Source: VMCP01 sp965659745 (GTDB taxonomy: Bacteria; Bacteroidota; Bacteroidia; NS11-12g; UBA955). From it: a stretch of DNA of 18,687 bases. A program made the translations under genes and the position numbers. The notes below the pieces were generated by a model, which saw nothing but the letters and a program-made list of their open reading frames with translations, was not told the origin of the DNA and did no database searches. The stretch is from the NCBI GenBank assembly GCA_965659745.1, contig CBFHXF010000039.1:1-18687 (forward strand), written 5' to 3'. Below are positions 1 to 7,700 of this stretch, piece by piece; position 1 is the stretch's first letter, and every line of letters starts with the position of its first letter.

Positions 1-593
1 TGGCAGGCTTTTTAAAGGAGTCGCAATTGCCGGTGATGGCGTGTTCGGTTACGGGCAGGCCCGATTTTGATGGTGTTGACATTCGGTGGTTGGATGCGGG
101 CATGGATTTGCCTTTTACATTGGATGTGGCGGAGCCTCATTCGGTGGGGGCAGACCGTTTGGCTGCGGTGATGGGGGCTTTGTCACTATATAAAGGAAAA
201 GAAATTTTAATTATCGATGCGGGCACGTGTGTCACGTACGAATATGTGTCGGCCCAGGGAGTGTATTGGGGCGGTGCGATATCGCCGGGATTGGATTTGA
301 GGTATCGGGCGATGCACGACCATACGGCGGCTTTGCCACGCTTGGAGGCGTTAGGGGAGCTTCCCCCGAGAGAGGGAAAAGACACGGCGGGGGCGATGCA
401 TTCGGGTGTTTTATATGGATTTAGGGCAGAAATCGAGGACCGAATAGGGGCATTTCAAAGTAAAAATGCGGATTCTGTCGTTATTCTCACGGGCGGCGAC
501 GCATCATTTTTGGCAAACCCGTTGAAAACGGGGATATTTGTGGAGCCGATGCTTTTGCACCTCGGATTAAACTATGCATATCAATCGCTTTAA
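1..593 (+). CDS. coaX: Type III pantothenate kinase CoaX, N-terminus cut by window edge
   Basis: CoaX phosphorylates pantothenate with ATP, the first step of coenzyme A synthesis, in the cytoplasm. The reading frame is open from base 3, so the visible 196 residues are a C-terminal part of a protein usually of about 240-260 residues. The N-terminal phosphate-binding DxGNT motif lies outside the window. Seen directly are the SVGADRLAAVMGA segment, the counterpart of the family's TLGxDRxAAxxGA with its catalytic Asp, then IDAGTCVTYE, then GGAISPGLDLRYRAM, and late TGGDA. An in-frame TTG at 27 is an internal codon and not the start. The stop overlaps the next gene by 20 bases, so the two are probably co-transcribed. 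The assignment rests on several ordered family motifs. Confidence 0.93.
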   Translation, partial: AGFLKESQLPVMACSVTGRPDFDGVDIRWLDAGMDLPFTLDVAEPHSVGADRLAAVMGALSLYKGKEILIIDAGTCVTYEYVSAQGVYWGGAISPGLDLRYRAMHDHTAALPRLEALGELPPREGKDTAGAMHSGVLYGFRAEIEDRIGAFQSKNADSVVILTGGDASFLANPLKTGIFVEPMLLHLGLNYAYQSL

Positions 594-1947
594 ATCGCTC
601 ATTTTTACCTTCTGTGTGGGCGTTTCGACCTCGCTTTTAGGACAGGGAAGTTCAGGTCAAAACTTCATCCGATCGCCTTATACCAATTACGGTTTGGGGG
701 AGTGGATGCATACGAATTTGGCGCAGGCGGGTACGGCGCAGCACACGTATGGTGGATTTTTCTCGCATTCGTTGTCGAATCCGGCCACCTTGGGAAATAC
801 GCGTTATACGGTATTTGATTTCGGGGGAAATTATCGGAACGGCAATACTACCCAGGGCGATCAGGTGAATGATTTTCAGGGCGGTAGCATTGATTATTTG
901 AGTTTGGCGATGCCGATTTGGAAGTATGTAGATCAGAAGTTGTTGCGTTACGATACGGCGAAAGATCAAAAATATTGGAAATATACGCCTTATGGGGCTA
1001 CTACTGCGGTGGCGTTGCGGCCTTTGAGCAGCATGGGGTATACCTATTATATAGACAACAATGTGGGATTGCCGACGCGGACGGCTTATTTGGGTTCGGG
1101 CGGCGTGAATATGTTGCAGTGGAATACGGGCGTGCGCTTGGGTAATTCGGTGAATTTGGGTTACGGCATGGGTTATGTGTTTGGCACCACGCGCGACAAT
1201 GCGGTTTTTACCGTTATAGATAGTTTCGGTTTGGGAGCGGTTGAGGATGCGCAGAGCATGGTTTTGCGCGGTATGCAACAGCAAGTAGGGGTTTTATTTG
1301 AGCACAAGATCGACAGTACCTACCACCGTTTGGGATTCAGTTACGAATGGTATTCGGGGGTAGAAGCCAATACCAATCGCTTGGCGCAGAGCATGGAGAT
1401 TATTGGCGGTGCCACACGGGTTTTGGATACGATTATTAACGAGCAAGGGGTAACGAAATCGATTAGCATGCCGGCTTCTTTTGGAGTGGGATATAGCTTT
1501 CGGTATCGCAGGTCGTTTATGTTAGCTTTGGACTGGCGCACGCAGTTATGGTCGCAGTACAAAGGCATGAACAATACGGATGTATTCCGCGATCGCAACG
1601 ATTATTCGGTTACTTTATTTATCAATCCGATGGATTTGAAGGCGCCGAACGAAAAGAAGATGAAGGTTCCGGTGCGCTTGAGTTATGGTTTGAGCGAATC
1701 GCAAATTATGGTGCAACAGGGTGCGGATTTGTATGGATTGCAGGAGCAGCGTTATGGCTTGGGATTTGGGATACCTATTATAAGGAGGTATTTCGATAAT
1801 TCGGTTTTGACGAATGTGATTCAGATAAACGTGCAATACATGACGCGGGCTACCAAGGGAGGAAATTTCCCCCGAGAGCAGTTTATAACGGTGGGCGTGG
1901 GTGTGCAATTGGGTGATATTTGGTTTGCGAAGCGCAAATACGATTAA
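574..1947 (+). CDS. Putative outer-membrane beta-barrel protein
   Basis: This 457-residue protein starts with a probable signal peptide: a short basic start (MHINRFK), a hydrophobic stretch at about residues 8-22, and a likely cut after LLGQ. The mature start contains FIRSPYTNYGLGEW, a pattern common at the N-terminus of Bacteroidota outer-membrane barrel proteins. The rest is rich in alternating aromatic and small residues (Tyr, Gly, Asn), as expected of transmembrane beta strands, and it ends in a strand-like VGVGVQLGDIWFAKRKYD. No enzyme motif is visible. It overlaps coaX by 20 bases and is followed one base later by lptC. The coaX/barrel/lptC order is, as I recall, common in Flavobacteriia. 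A transport or envelope role is inferred from compartment and neighbours only; the substrate is unknown. Confidence 0.72.
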   Translation: MHINRFKSLIFTFCVGVSTSLLGQGSSGQNFIRSPYTNYGLGEWMHTNLAQAGTAQHTYGGFFSHSLSNPATLGNTRYTVFDFGGNYRNGNTTQGDQVNDFQGGSIDYLSLAMPIWKYVDQKLLRYDTAKDQKYWKYTPYGATTAVALRPLSSMGYTYYIDNNVGLPTRTAYLGSGGVNMLQWNTGVRLGNSVNLGYGMGYVFGTTRDNAVFTVIDSFGLGAVEDAQSMVLRGMQQQVGVLFEHKIDSTYHRLGFSYEWYSGVEANTNRLAQSMEIIGGATRVLDTIINEQGVTKSISMPASFGVGYSFRYRRSFMLALDWRTQLWSQYKGMNNTDVFRDRNDYSVTLFINPMDLKAPNEKKMKVPVRLSYGLSESQIMVQQGADLYGLQEQRYGLGFGIPIIRRYFDNSVLTNVIQINVQYMTRATKGGNFPREQFITVGVGVQLGDIWFAKRKYD

Positions 1948-1948
1948 T

Positions 1949-2554
1949 ATGAGGATTTCTTGGGGCATTTGGGCGTTGATTTTTCTTTTTTTCGGGGGAA
2001 GTTCATCGTGCTCGAATGAAAAATTGTATGGTACTAAGAAGTCGGGCGGTGCCCTTGACAGTATGGTTACCAAGGAATTTGCCGAGAAGGTCACGATAGA
2101 ATATACCGATTCGGGGTATTTGCGGGCGCGGGTGTTTTCGCCATTGCTAACGGCGGTAAAGCGCAGCAGCAATCCGTATTTGGAGATGGTGAAGGGCTTG
2201 AAAGTCGATTTTTACGACGTTAACGGCAAAATTCAGAGTTATTTAACGGCGGATTACGGTATTTCGTATCCGGATGATAAGAAGATTGTGGTGCGTCAAA
2301 ATGTAGAGATTCTGAATGTGAAGGGGGAGCGGTTGAACACGGAGGAGCTGCATTGGCAGCAAGATAGCGGCAAGATTTATACGGATCGCTTTGTGCGCAT
2401 TACCACGAAAGATCAGATAATTACGGGAACGGGTTTGGTGAGTGACCAGGCGTTTTCGGATTGGGAAATATTAAACGTAAGTGGAACATTAAACGTACCT
2501 CATGATCAAATACCACATCCTCGGTCTGTTGTCCCTGGTCGCGGCCGCTATTAG
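1949..2554 (+). CDS. lptC: LPS export periplasmic lipoprotein LptC
   Basis: LptC is part of the LptBFGC-A-DE bridge that carries lipopolysaccharide from inner to outer membrane. The ATG at 1949 was chosen because it gives a clean lipoprotein signal peptide: MRISWG, a hydrophobic run, then SSSC with the lipidated Cys at residue 21. A longer in-frame start at 1901 would lie inside the upstream gene and spoil the signal. The mature part shows beta-rich LptC-like sequence, including YLTADYGISYPDDKKIVVRQNVEI and LNTEELHWQQDSGKIYTDRFVRI in shorter pieces (for example the TEELHW and TGTGL segments). The natural fold seems to end near VSGTLNV; about 14 further residues (HDQIPHPR...) run into the next gene over a 53-base overlap and look non-conserved. 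LpxK in this window serves the same LPS pathway. Confidence 0.85.
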   Translation: MRISWGIWALIFLFFGGSSSCSNEKLYGTKKSGGALDSMVTKEFAEKVTIEYTDSGYLRARVFSPLLTAVKRSSNPYLEMVKGLKVDFYDVNGKIQSYLTADYGISYPDDKKIVVRQNVEILNVKGERLNTEELHWQQDSGKIYTDRFVRITTKDQIITGTGLVSDQAFSDWEILNVSGTLNVPHDQIPHPRSVVPGRGRY

Positions 2555-2711
2555 CGCCATCGAATTTTTAGCCATTTATATGGAGTTTCCTAAGGATTAT
2601 ATTCTTATGGGGAAGTTTTGGTTGATGCTGGTGGTTTTTGGCAGCAGCATTGCGATGTATTTCAGGGTGCGGAGGTTCCGCAAAAAGGCCTTGGAAGAGG
2701 GGAGGAGGTAG
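2502..2711 (+). CDS. Small two-helix membrane protein
   Basis: This 69-residue protein has two predicted membrane helices, at about residues 5-26 (LGLLSLVAAAISAIEFLAIY) and 38-55 (KFWLMLVVFGSSIAMYF). They are joined by a short polar loop, and a strongly basic tail follows (RVRRFRKKALEEGRR), predicting a hairpin with a cytoplasmic tail. The ATG at 2502 lies 53 bases inside lptC in another frame. The next Met (2580) would remove the first helix, so the overlapping start is preferred. No family is recognised. Same-strand overlap suggests translational coupling to lptC, but a role in LPS export is only a guess. A real gene is supported by the clear helix-loop-helix-basic-tail layout and its position as the last open frame before the spacer. 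Confidence 0.6.
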   Translation: MIKYHILGLLSLVAAAISAIEFLAIYMEFPKDYILMGKFWLMLVVFGSSIAMYFRVRRFRKKALEEGRR

Positions 2712-2712
2712 T

Positions 2713-2749
2713 GAGTTTAGAGGGGAGAGATGAGAGTTGAGAGGGGAGG
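2713..2749 (+). repeat. Purine-rich imperfect tandem repeat in convergent spacer
   Basis: The 134-base spacer 2712-2845, between a plus-strand gene ending at 2711 and a minus-strand gene ending at 2846, has almost no pyrimidine run on the plus strand in its first half. Two 16-base copies 21 bases apart, GAGTTTAGAGGGGAGA (2713-2728) and GAGTTGAGAGGGGAGG (2734-2749), differ at two positions. The second half of the spacer is G/T-rich. No hairpin with a T-tract was seen, so how the two converging transcripts end is not apparent. Confidence 0.5.
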
Positions 2750-2845
2750 GTTTAGAGAGTTAATCTGGCTTGGATTTGTCAAGTTTGAGGTTTGTTCAGT
2801 TTTGGGTTTGTGAGGTTTTAGCTTCGGGTTTATGAGATTAAGAAT

Positions 2846-3538
2846 TTAGGCGGGTTCGTCTTTTTCTTTGTCGTGGGGTTCTACGAACCAGCTGGCGAGG
2901 TAACCGGTGAATACACCGAAGAGTCCTACACCGGCGGTCATGAGCACGAGAGCAATAAGTCTTCCTTTTGTGGTTACCGGATATAAATCGCCATATCCTA
3001 CCGTGGTTATGGTTACATAGGCCCACCAAAGGGCGTCTTCGGCGGTTTTGATATTGCTATTAGGGGCGGTTTCCACTTCTAGAATGGCAATGGAAGAGAG
3101 GAGCACGAGCATGATGGCCATAATTACGGCGAACATGAAGGTGCCTTTCATGTGGTTTTTGAAAATATGTTCCACGATATGCGAAATGGAACGGTAGGCT
3201 TTGATGACGCGAATTAATTGGATCACGCGTGCGAGTCGCCCGAGTCGGAAAACGCCGTTGGCGGGAATACTGGCGAGCAGGTCGATCCACCCCCATTTCA
3301 TGTATTTGAGTTTATTTTCGGCGCGATAGAATCGCACGCAAAAGTCCATGAAAAATACGCTGCAGGCGATATAATCGGTGATAACTATGAGGCGGTGTAC
3401 TTCTGAGGGAAGTGTGATCACAGCGTCGATGATCAGAATACCGATTACATAGAAGGAGAGTACGAGTACCAGAAGATTAAGAAAGCTGAGGCTATCGTCA
3501 ATATCGTGACCGGCAATACGAATTGATTTTTTTCTCAC
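2846..3538 (-). CDS. Voltage-sensor type potassium channel (6-TM, Kv-like)
   Basis: This 230-residue inner-membrane ion channel subunit would assemble as a tetramer. It has the six-helix layout: S1 at about 20-40, S2 at about 47-68, S3 at about 82-95, an S4 voltage sensor, S5 at about 132-154, a pore loop, and S6 at about 189-208. The S4 carries a basic residue at every third position: R98, R101, R104, (Q107), R110, K113, R116. The selectivity filter is T178-T-V-G-Y-G-D184, the canonical K+ signature. The tail is short and charged (EPHDKEKDEPA), with no TrkA-type or cyclic-nucleotide domain. The start is GTG at 3538: a stop codon lies six bases upstream and no early Met exists. A TAACTTTG box sits four bases before the GTG. 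K+ selectivity is well supported; voltage gating is inferred from the S4 charges. Confidence 0.92.
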   Translation of the reverse strand: MRKKSIRIAGHDIDDSLSFLNLLVLVLSFYVIGILIIDAVITLPSEVHRLIVITDYIACSVFFMDFCVRFYRAENKLKYMKWGWIDLLASIPANGVFRLGRLARVIQLIRVIKAYRSISHIVEHIFKNHMKGTFMFAVIMAIMLVLLSSIAILEVETAPNSNIKTAEDALWWAYVTITTVGYGDLYPVTTKGRLIALVLMTAGVGLFGVFTGYLASWFVEPHDKEKDEPA

Positions 3539-3542
3539 AGGT

Positions 3543-3550
3543 CAAAGTTA
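3543..3550 (-). promoter_or_regulatory. Bacteroidota-type -7 box (TAACTTTG) for the K+ channel gene
   Basis: On the minus strand, TAACTTTG fits the Bacteroidota sigma -7 consensus TAnnTTTG. It ends exactly four bases before the GTG start at 3538, so transcription would begin at or next to the start codon and give a leaderless mRNA. A TTG lies only 14 bases upstream of the box, shorter than the usual spacing to a -33 element. The promoter call is an inference from sequence match and position. Confidence 0.5.
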
Positions 3551-3570
3551 CGAAATTGTGATTGCAATTG

Positions 3571-3596
3571 AAAAAGCCCCGATTTCGGGGCTTTTT
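3571..3596 (-). terminator. Intrinsic terminator of the HTH regulator gene
   Basis: This is a perfect 11-bp inverted repeat with a four-base loop: AAAAAGCCCCG, ATTT, CGGGGCTTTTT. The GC-rich core is flanked by A- and T-tracts, so it can work in both directions. It lies eight bases past the stop of the minus-strand regulator (3605) and just upstream of the K+ channel start. It therefore most likely ends the regulator transcript and isolates the channel gene, which has its own promoter box between terminator and start. Confidence 0.88.
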
Positions 3597-3604
3597 ACTT
3601 GATT

Positions 3605-4570
3605 TTACATTCCTAAAAGGGTCTTTTTATCTTCATATTCTTTGCGCAGTTTTTGTCGGGCTAAATTCCCGGTTTTACTTAATAAAATGCCGTTTTCTTT
3701 ACTGGTTTCGAGCCAAGAATCGGTCGAATACACCCAATGTGGATTGTCGGAAACCACCACGCCACTCATCGGCGAACAAATCATGGCAATTTTCTCTTTA
3801 ATGCTATGGAAAATGATGCTGTTATCGACGGTAATCATGGGCGTAAAATACAATTTGAAACGGGCGCCGCGGTAGTTGGGCAGATACGGATTGAGTTTGC
3901 GACCGGTTTCGGCTTGTTCAAATACCAAGTCGATAAGCATATCGTATTGGGTCAAGACTTCGCGGTAGGTTTGGTCGTCTTTGAAAAGTCCCGACGTGTG
4001 GTAATGTTGAATTTGATACAAGGTAGAATACAGGGTTTCGTAGCCCCAAACTTCGTGAGAGGTGACCTTTAAATACTTTTCTGCGAGGCGGATATATTGA
4101 CTTTCGCGGTCGGAAGTTCCCTCAAAAACAGATTTGTTGAAGGCGGGATCTTTTAAAAATTCACGCTGCCAAATGAAGTTTTTGAACGCGGCCAATTTGG
4201 GAAACCACATATAATAAAAGAAGGGAATTTCTTTGGCGCCATAGGTGATTTGCGAATGCGGGTGAAAAATACAGTGGTCTAAACGCGCTTCGAGTTCCCC
4301 AAAAAAGTCCTTAGATGTATAGGTTTCGAAGTTCAAGGCCTTCACTTCTACGGTGAGCATATTGCTATTCGTATTGGAAAATTGACTCAAATCGATGTCG
4401 AGTTCTCGCGCAATTTTGATCATTTCGTCGGCGCGTAGCGCTTGTGGATTCCGGATGCGGCGGTAGGCGGCATCTTCTGAAATTGAAAGTAAGTCGGCCA
4501 TAAAGGCAGCGGTGCGAAGACCCATGCGTTTGGTCTTGTCGTTAAGTTGTTGTGTAAAGTTTTCGATCAT
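3605..4570 (-). CDS. Bacteroidota HTH regulator with conserved C-terminal region
   Basis: This is a predicted DNA-binding regulator of 321 residues. Residues 1-62 form a helix-turn-helix unit resembling the XRE-like N-terminus of many Bacteroidota regulators, with the pattern ADLLSISEDAAYRRI followed by LRADEMIKIARELDIDLSQF. The remaining ~255 residues are a mixed alpha/beta region with no recognised enzyme motif. They contain IPFFYYMWFPKLAAF, a piece KLYFTPMITVDNSIIF, and a basic end, as in related regulators of this phylum. The ATG at 4570 is preferred because it leads directly into MIENFTQQLNDKTKRMG. An in-frame ATG at 4606 would add twelve residues. It is divergent from the giant lipase/beta-helix gene at 4740, and an inverted repeat lies between, so it may control that gene and itself. 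That regulatory link is inference. Confidence 0.75.
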   Translation of the reverse strand: MIENFTQQLNDKTKRMGLRTAAFMADLLSISEDAAYRRIRNPQALRADEMIKIARELDIDLSQFSNTNSNMLTVEVKALNFETYTSKDFFGELEARLDHCIFHPHSQITYGAKEIPFFYYMWFPKLAAFKNFIWQREFLKDPAFNKSVFEGTSDRESQYIRLAEKYLKVTSHEVWGYETLYSTLYQIQHYHTSGLFKDDQTYREVLTQYDMLIDLVFEQAETGRKLNPYLPNYRGARFKLYFTPMITVDNSIIFHSIKEKIAMICSPMSGVVVSDNPHWVYSTDSWLETSKENGILLSKTGNLARQKLRKEYEDKKTLLGM

Positions 4571-4670
4571 ATTAATTGAATTAAGTCTTTGATGATTAAA
4601 ACACATTTTTAAGGGGTATCACCCAAGGATTTGCGAAAAATGCAAAAAGATTTTTTTGGGGGAAGTCAAT

Positions 4671-4687
4671 TTGGCGCTAATCGCCAA
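4671..4687. promoter_or_regulatory. Inverted repeat in divergent spacer, candidate operator
   Basis: TTGGCG, CTAAT, CGCCAA is a perfect 6-bp inverted repeat in the spacer between the divergent HTH regulator and the giant T9SS protein gene, 53 bases before the latter's ATG. A near-match to the -7 consensus, TCAATTTG (4666-4673, one base off TAnnTTTG), overlaps its left arm, as an operator would. A second, shorter inverted repeat, GCTTC-N8-GAAGC, lies at 4703-4720. No T-tract follows either, so they are not terminators. The operator role is inferred from position. Confidence 0.42.
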
Positions 4688-4739
4688 GGATTCGGAATAG
4701 GGGCTTCGGAACTTTGAAGCACATTAAAATCAATACATT

Positions 4740-7700
4740 ATGAATCACATTTACACACAAAAGAAGCTAGGAAAATCACAGGTTAGCGGGTCCTTATATA
4801 ATAAGGTATCGACTAAAGAAACGGGGATTTTAAATCGACAAAAATCATCTTTATATAAGGTGGTTTTATTTTTTCTCGGGGGAATTTTATTCACGCCGAC
4901 GCTTTGGTCTCAAAGTTTTCTGCACGATATGAAATCGAGATTTCGGTTCGTGCAGCCGAGTCAAGGTACACTGATATCGGGATTCGCGCCTATGATAGAA
5001 CTGGAAGGGGTAAACGGACAGGCAGATGCCGATACCTTAGGATTTGATCAAACACAAGAGGTGTTTAGATTGGGTTTGTTGAACGAGTACGGATTGAATA
5101 ATTACGATGAAAAGTTATTGCAGTACCGAGAACGTCAGCAGCAATTTTTAGCAGCGGGCGTATTGCCGATAGGCTTGGTAGATGTGCAGTACCAAGAAGC
5201 GAATCCGGCATTAGAAAGACAGAATCGGGTGAGCATTACAGACGATTCAAGCTTTCGGTTTGATTTGAATAGGTACGACGATGTAGTGTATTTAAGCAAG
5301 TACCTATTTAGTGCGGTTTTGCCTTTGCAGCAAATCAGAACGGATGTGGATTTTGCTGTTTTGGACTCGCAGTTGGTGATCAGTAGTTTCAGCAATTGGA
5401 GAAGTTTAAAGTGGAAATGGGTTGGTGGAGGAAAGACCATCAATGTGGAGTGGAATGTGCCTTTTCATTTGCCCAAAAGTGGAGCTGGGGGACCGGTTTT
5501 AGGTTCTTTGCAGTGTGAGGTAGCGGAGACGGACGCGCGCGTGGATTTGATGGAGAGTCCGTGGTTACTGGGTTCAGGTAAAGTGGGTGTGGGATCGTTT
5601 TTCAAGCTGTTCTTTAATTTCCCCAATGGATCGGCGCCTGATTTGTTGGCCCAAAACGATTTGAGTATTCATTATTATGTAGATGCGGTAAAACCCTCTA
5701 TGAAGGCGATGTATTCGGTGCATTTGGGATACGGTGAATTTGGTAAAGTGCGCAGGTGTATGGAAAAGCCCATTGTAATAGTGGAGGGCGTAGATTATGG
5801 ATATCCGGGTTATCCAGCGGGTTTCAGAGATCAGAAATACGGAGAGAATGGATATATCGATTTATTGAAGGGACAGAATTGGGATGTACCGTCTCAAATT
5901 TGGAAAAACTGGGAGTCTATTAAAGAGGCACCTGCTACAATTGAGAAATTAAGGAAAGCCGGTTTTGATATCGTATATGTGGATTTTTGGGATGGAGCGC
6001 AAGACATGAATCACAATGCGGAGGTTTTGATTGAGGTAATCAAGAAAGTACAACAACAAATGTGCGGTCGCGAGATGCACGTTTTGGGAGTGAGTATGGG
6101 CGGCATTGTGGCGAAGCGGGCCTTACGTCAGATGGAAAACCGTGGAATTTCGCACTGTGTGGTGAGTTTAACGAGTTTTGACTCTCCTCATCAAGGGGCT
6201 AATTTATCATTGGGGTTGCAGAATACCATTAAATATTTCAAGGGTACGTTTGGGGTTTGCGACGATTTATTTCACAGGATAGTGCGCAGAACGGCTACGC
6301 AGCAGTTGCTTGTAAATCATGAAAATTCAAACCTAAGAGAGGCAAATGCCCGCAGATTGTGGTTACGTGAGGATACGCTTTACGGCACATATCCGAGTAA
6401 GCCATGGTTGTTTGCGATAAGCAACGGTAGTGGCGAAGGTAAGAGTGCGAATATGAATTACAGTGCGAGTGAGAAATTACAGCCAGGGATGCCCTTGATG
6501 CGATTGCAGTTGAAGACGATGTTGTTATTTGGATGGGTAAATAATTATCTGGTTGACATTTATGCAGAGAATTTTTACGACCGCAAACGTGATGAATATT
6601 ATAATGGCAGGGTAAATTTTGGCAAGAAATTTTACAGTAATAAGGATAATTTATTGTGGGATCATGTGCCGGGTTCTACGATGAAGCAGTTTCAAATTTT
6701 TGAGGAGTTAGGAAAGACTTGGTTGTTTAAAACCGGCTTTTTAAGCGAACAAAGTTGTTTTGTGCCTACGGTGAGTTCTTTGGATATTGCGTCTCCAGGA
6801 TACAACAAGGAAAATATTACCGAGAAGGGCTTTAAAGTAAATCCGGGTGATATGTCGCATGTGTTAAGTAACGATATGCACACACCTTTTCAACGTGTAT
6901 ACGTACCTAAAGAGAATCAATCACATATCAAATTAGATACTTCTAAGGGTGGAAATGTAGACTGGTTGATAGCGCAATTATTAGATGTTTCGGGAGCCGA
7001 CGATGCTCATACGGTAACGGGTGATTATAATTTAAGAAGTCCCCATAGCCGCACGTTGAAGGGATTGACGGTGTACCGTAAAGGTATGTTCGAATTGAAT
7101 GGAGTTGGCGATTATCCGGCTTGGTCTAAGTCTGACAGTCTTTTAGCACAAAGTGCGCAGGCGCGTGTTTTTTATGCGGGAGACTGTGCGGGTGCCAATT
7201 TTGATGTCAGAGACAGTGGTTTATTTATAATTGGGAAACATACGCAACGTACGGAATTGATTTTAGGCGGTGCAACTCAATTTGGTGTGCGTCATAATGG
7301 TGAATTGCGCATCGTAAAAGGGGGTAATCGTATGGTATTAAAGTCGGGCACGGAATTATGGTTGAGCGACGACGCTGTTTTGCGCATAGAAGACGGTTCT
7401 TCGTTGATAGTGGAAAGCGGGGCTACTTTGAGAATTTCAGATCGTGCGAAGCTCTATTTACAGGGTGCAAACGCGTTGTTTCACGTGAAAGGGCACTTGA
7501 TTTTGGATAGTGGCGTTCGCTTTCAGCCTATTCCGGGTGTAGATGGAACTGTGGGATTGGTGAAATTTACGAATGTGGGACATGGTTATGGAGATGCTAA
7601 AATAACTTCGAATGGAGCTCGCATGAATTTTGAGGGAAATGGAAAAAATGGGTCTCGTACCTTACAAATTGAAGGTCCCGTAAGATTCCCTGAATCTGGA

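Noticed and set aside
652..1284. Long minus-strand frame of 210 residues
   Set aside because: It is antisense to the outer-membrane barrel gene, is rich in His/Arg/Ile as shadow frames are, and has no recognisable motif.
1615..2172. Minus-strand frame over the barrel/lptC junction
   Set aside because: It lies antisense to two well-supported genes and shows no domain or start signal.
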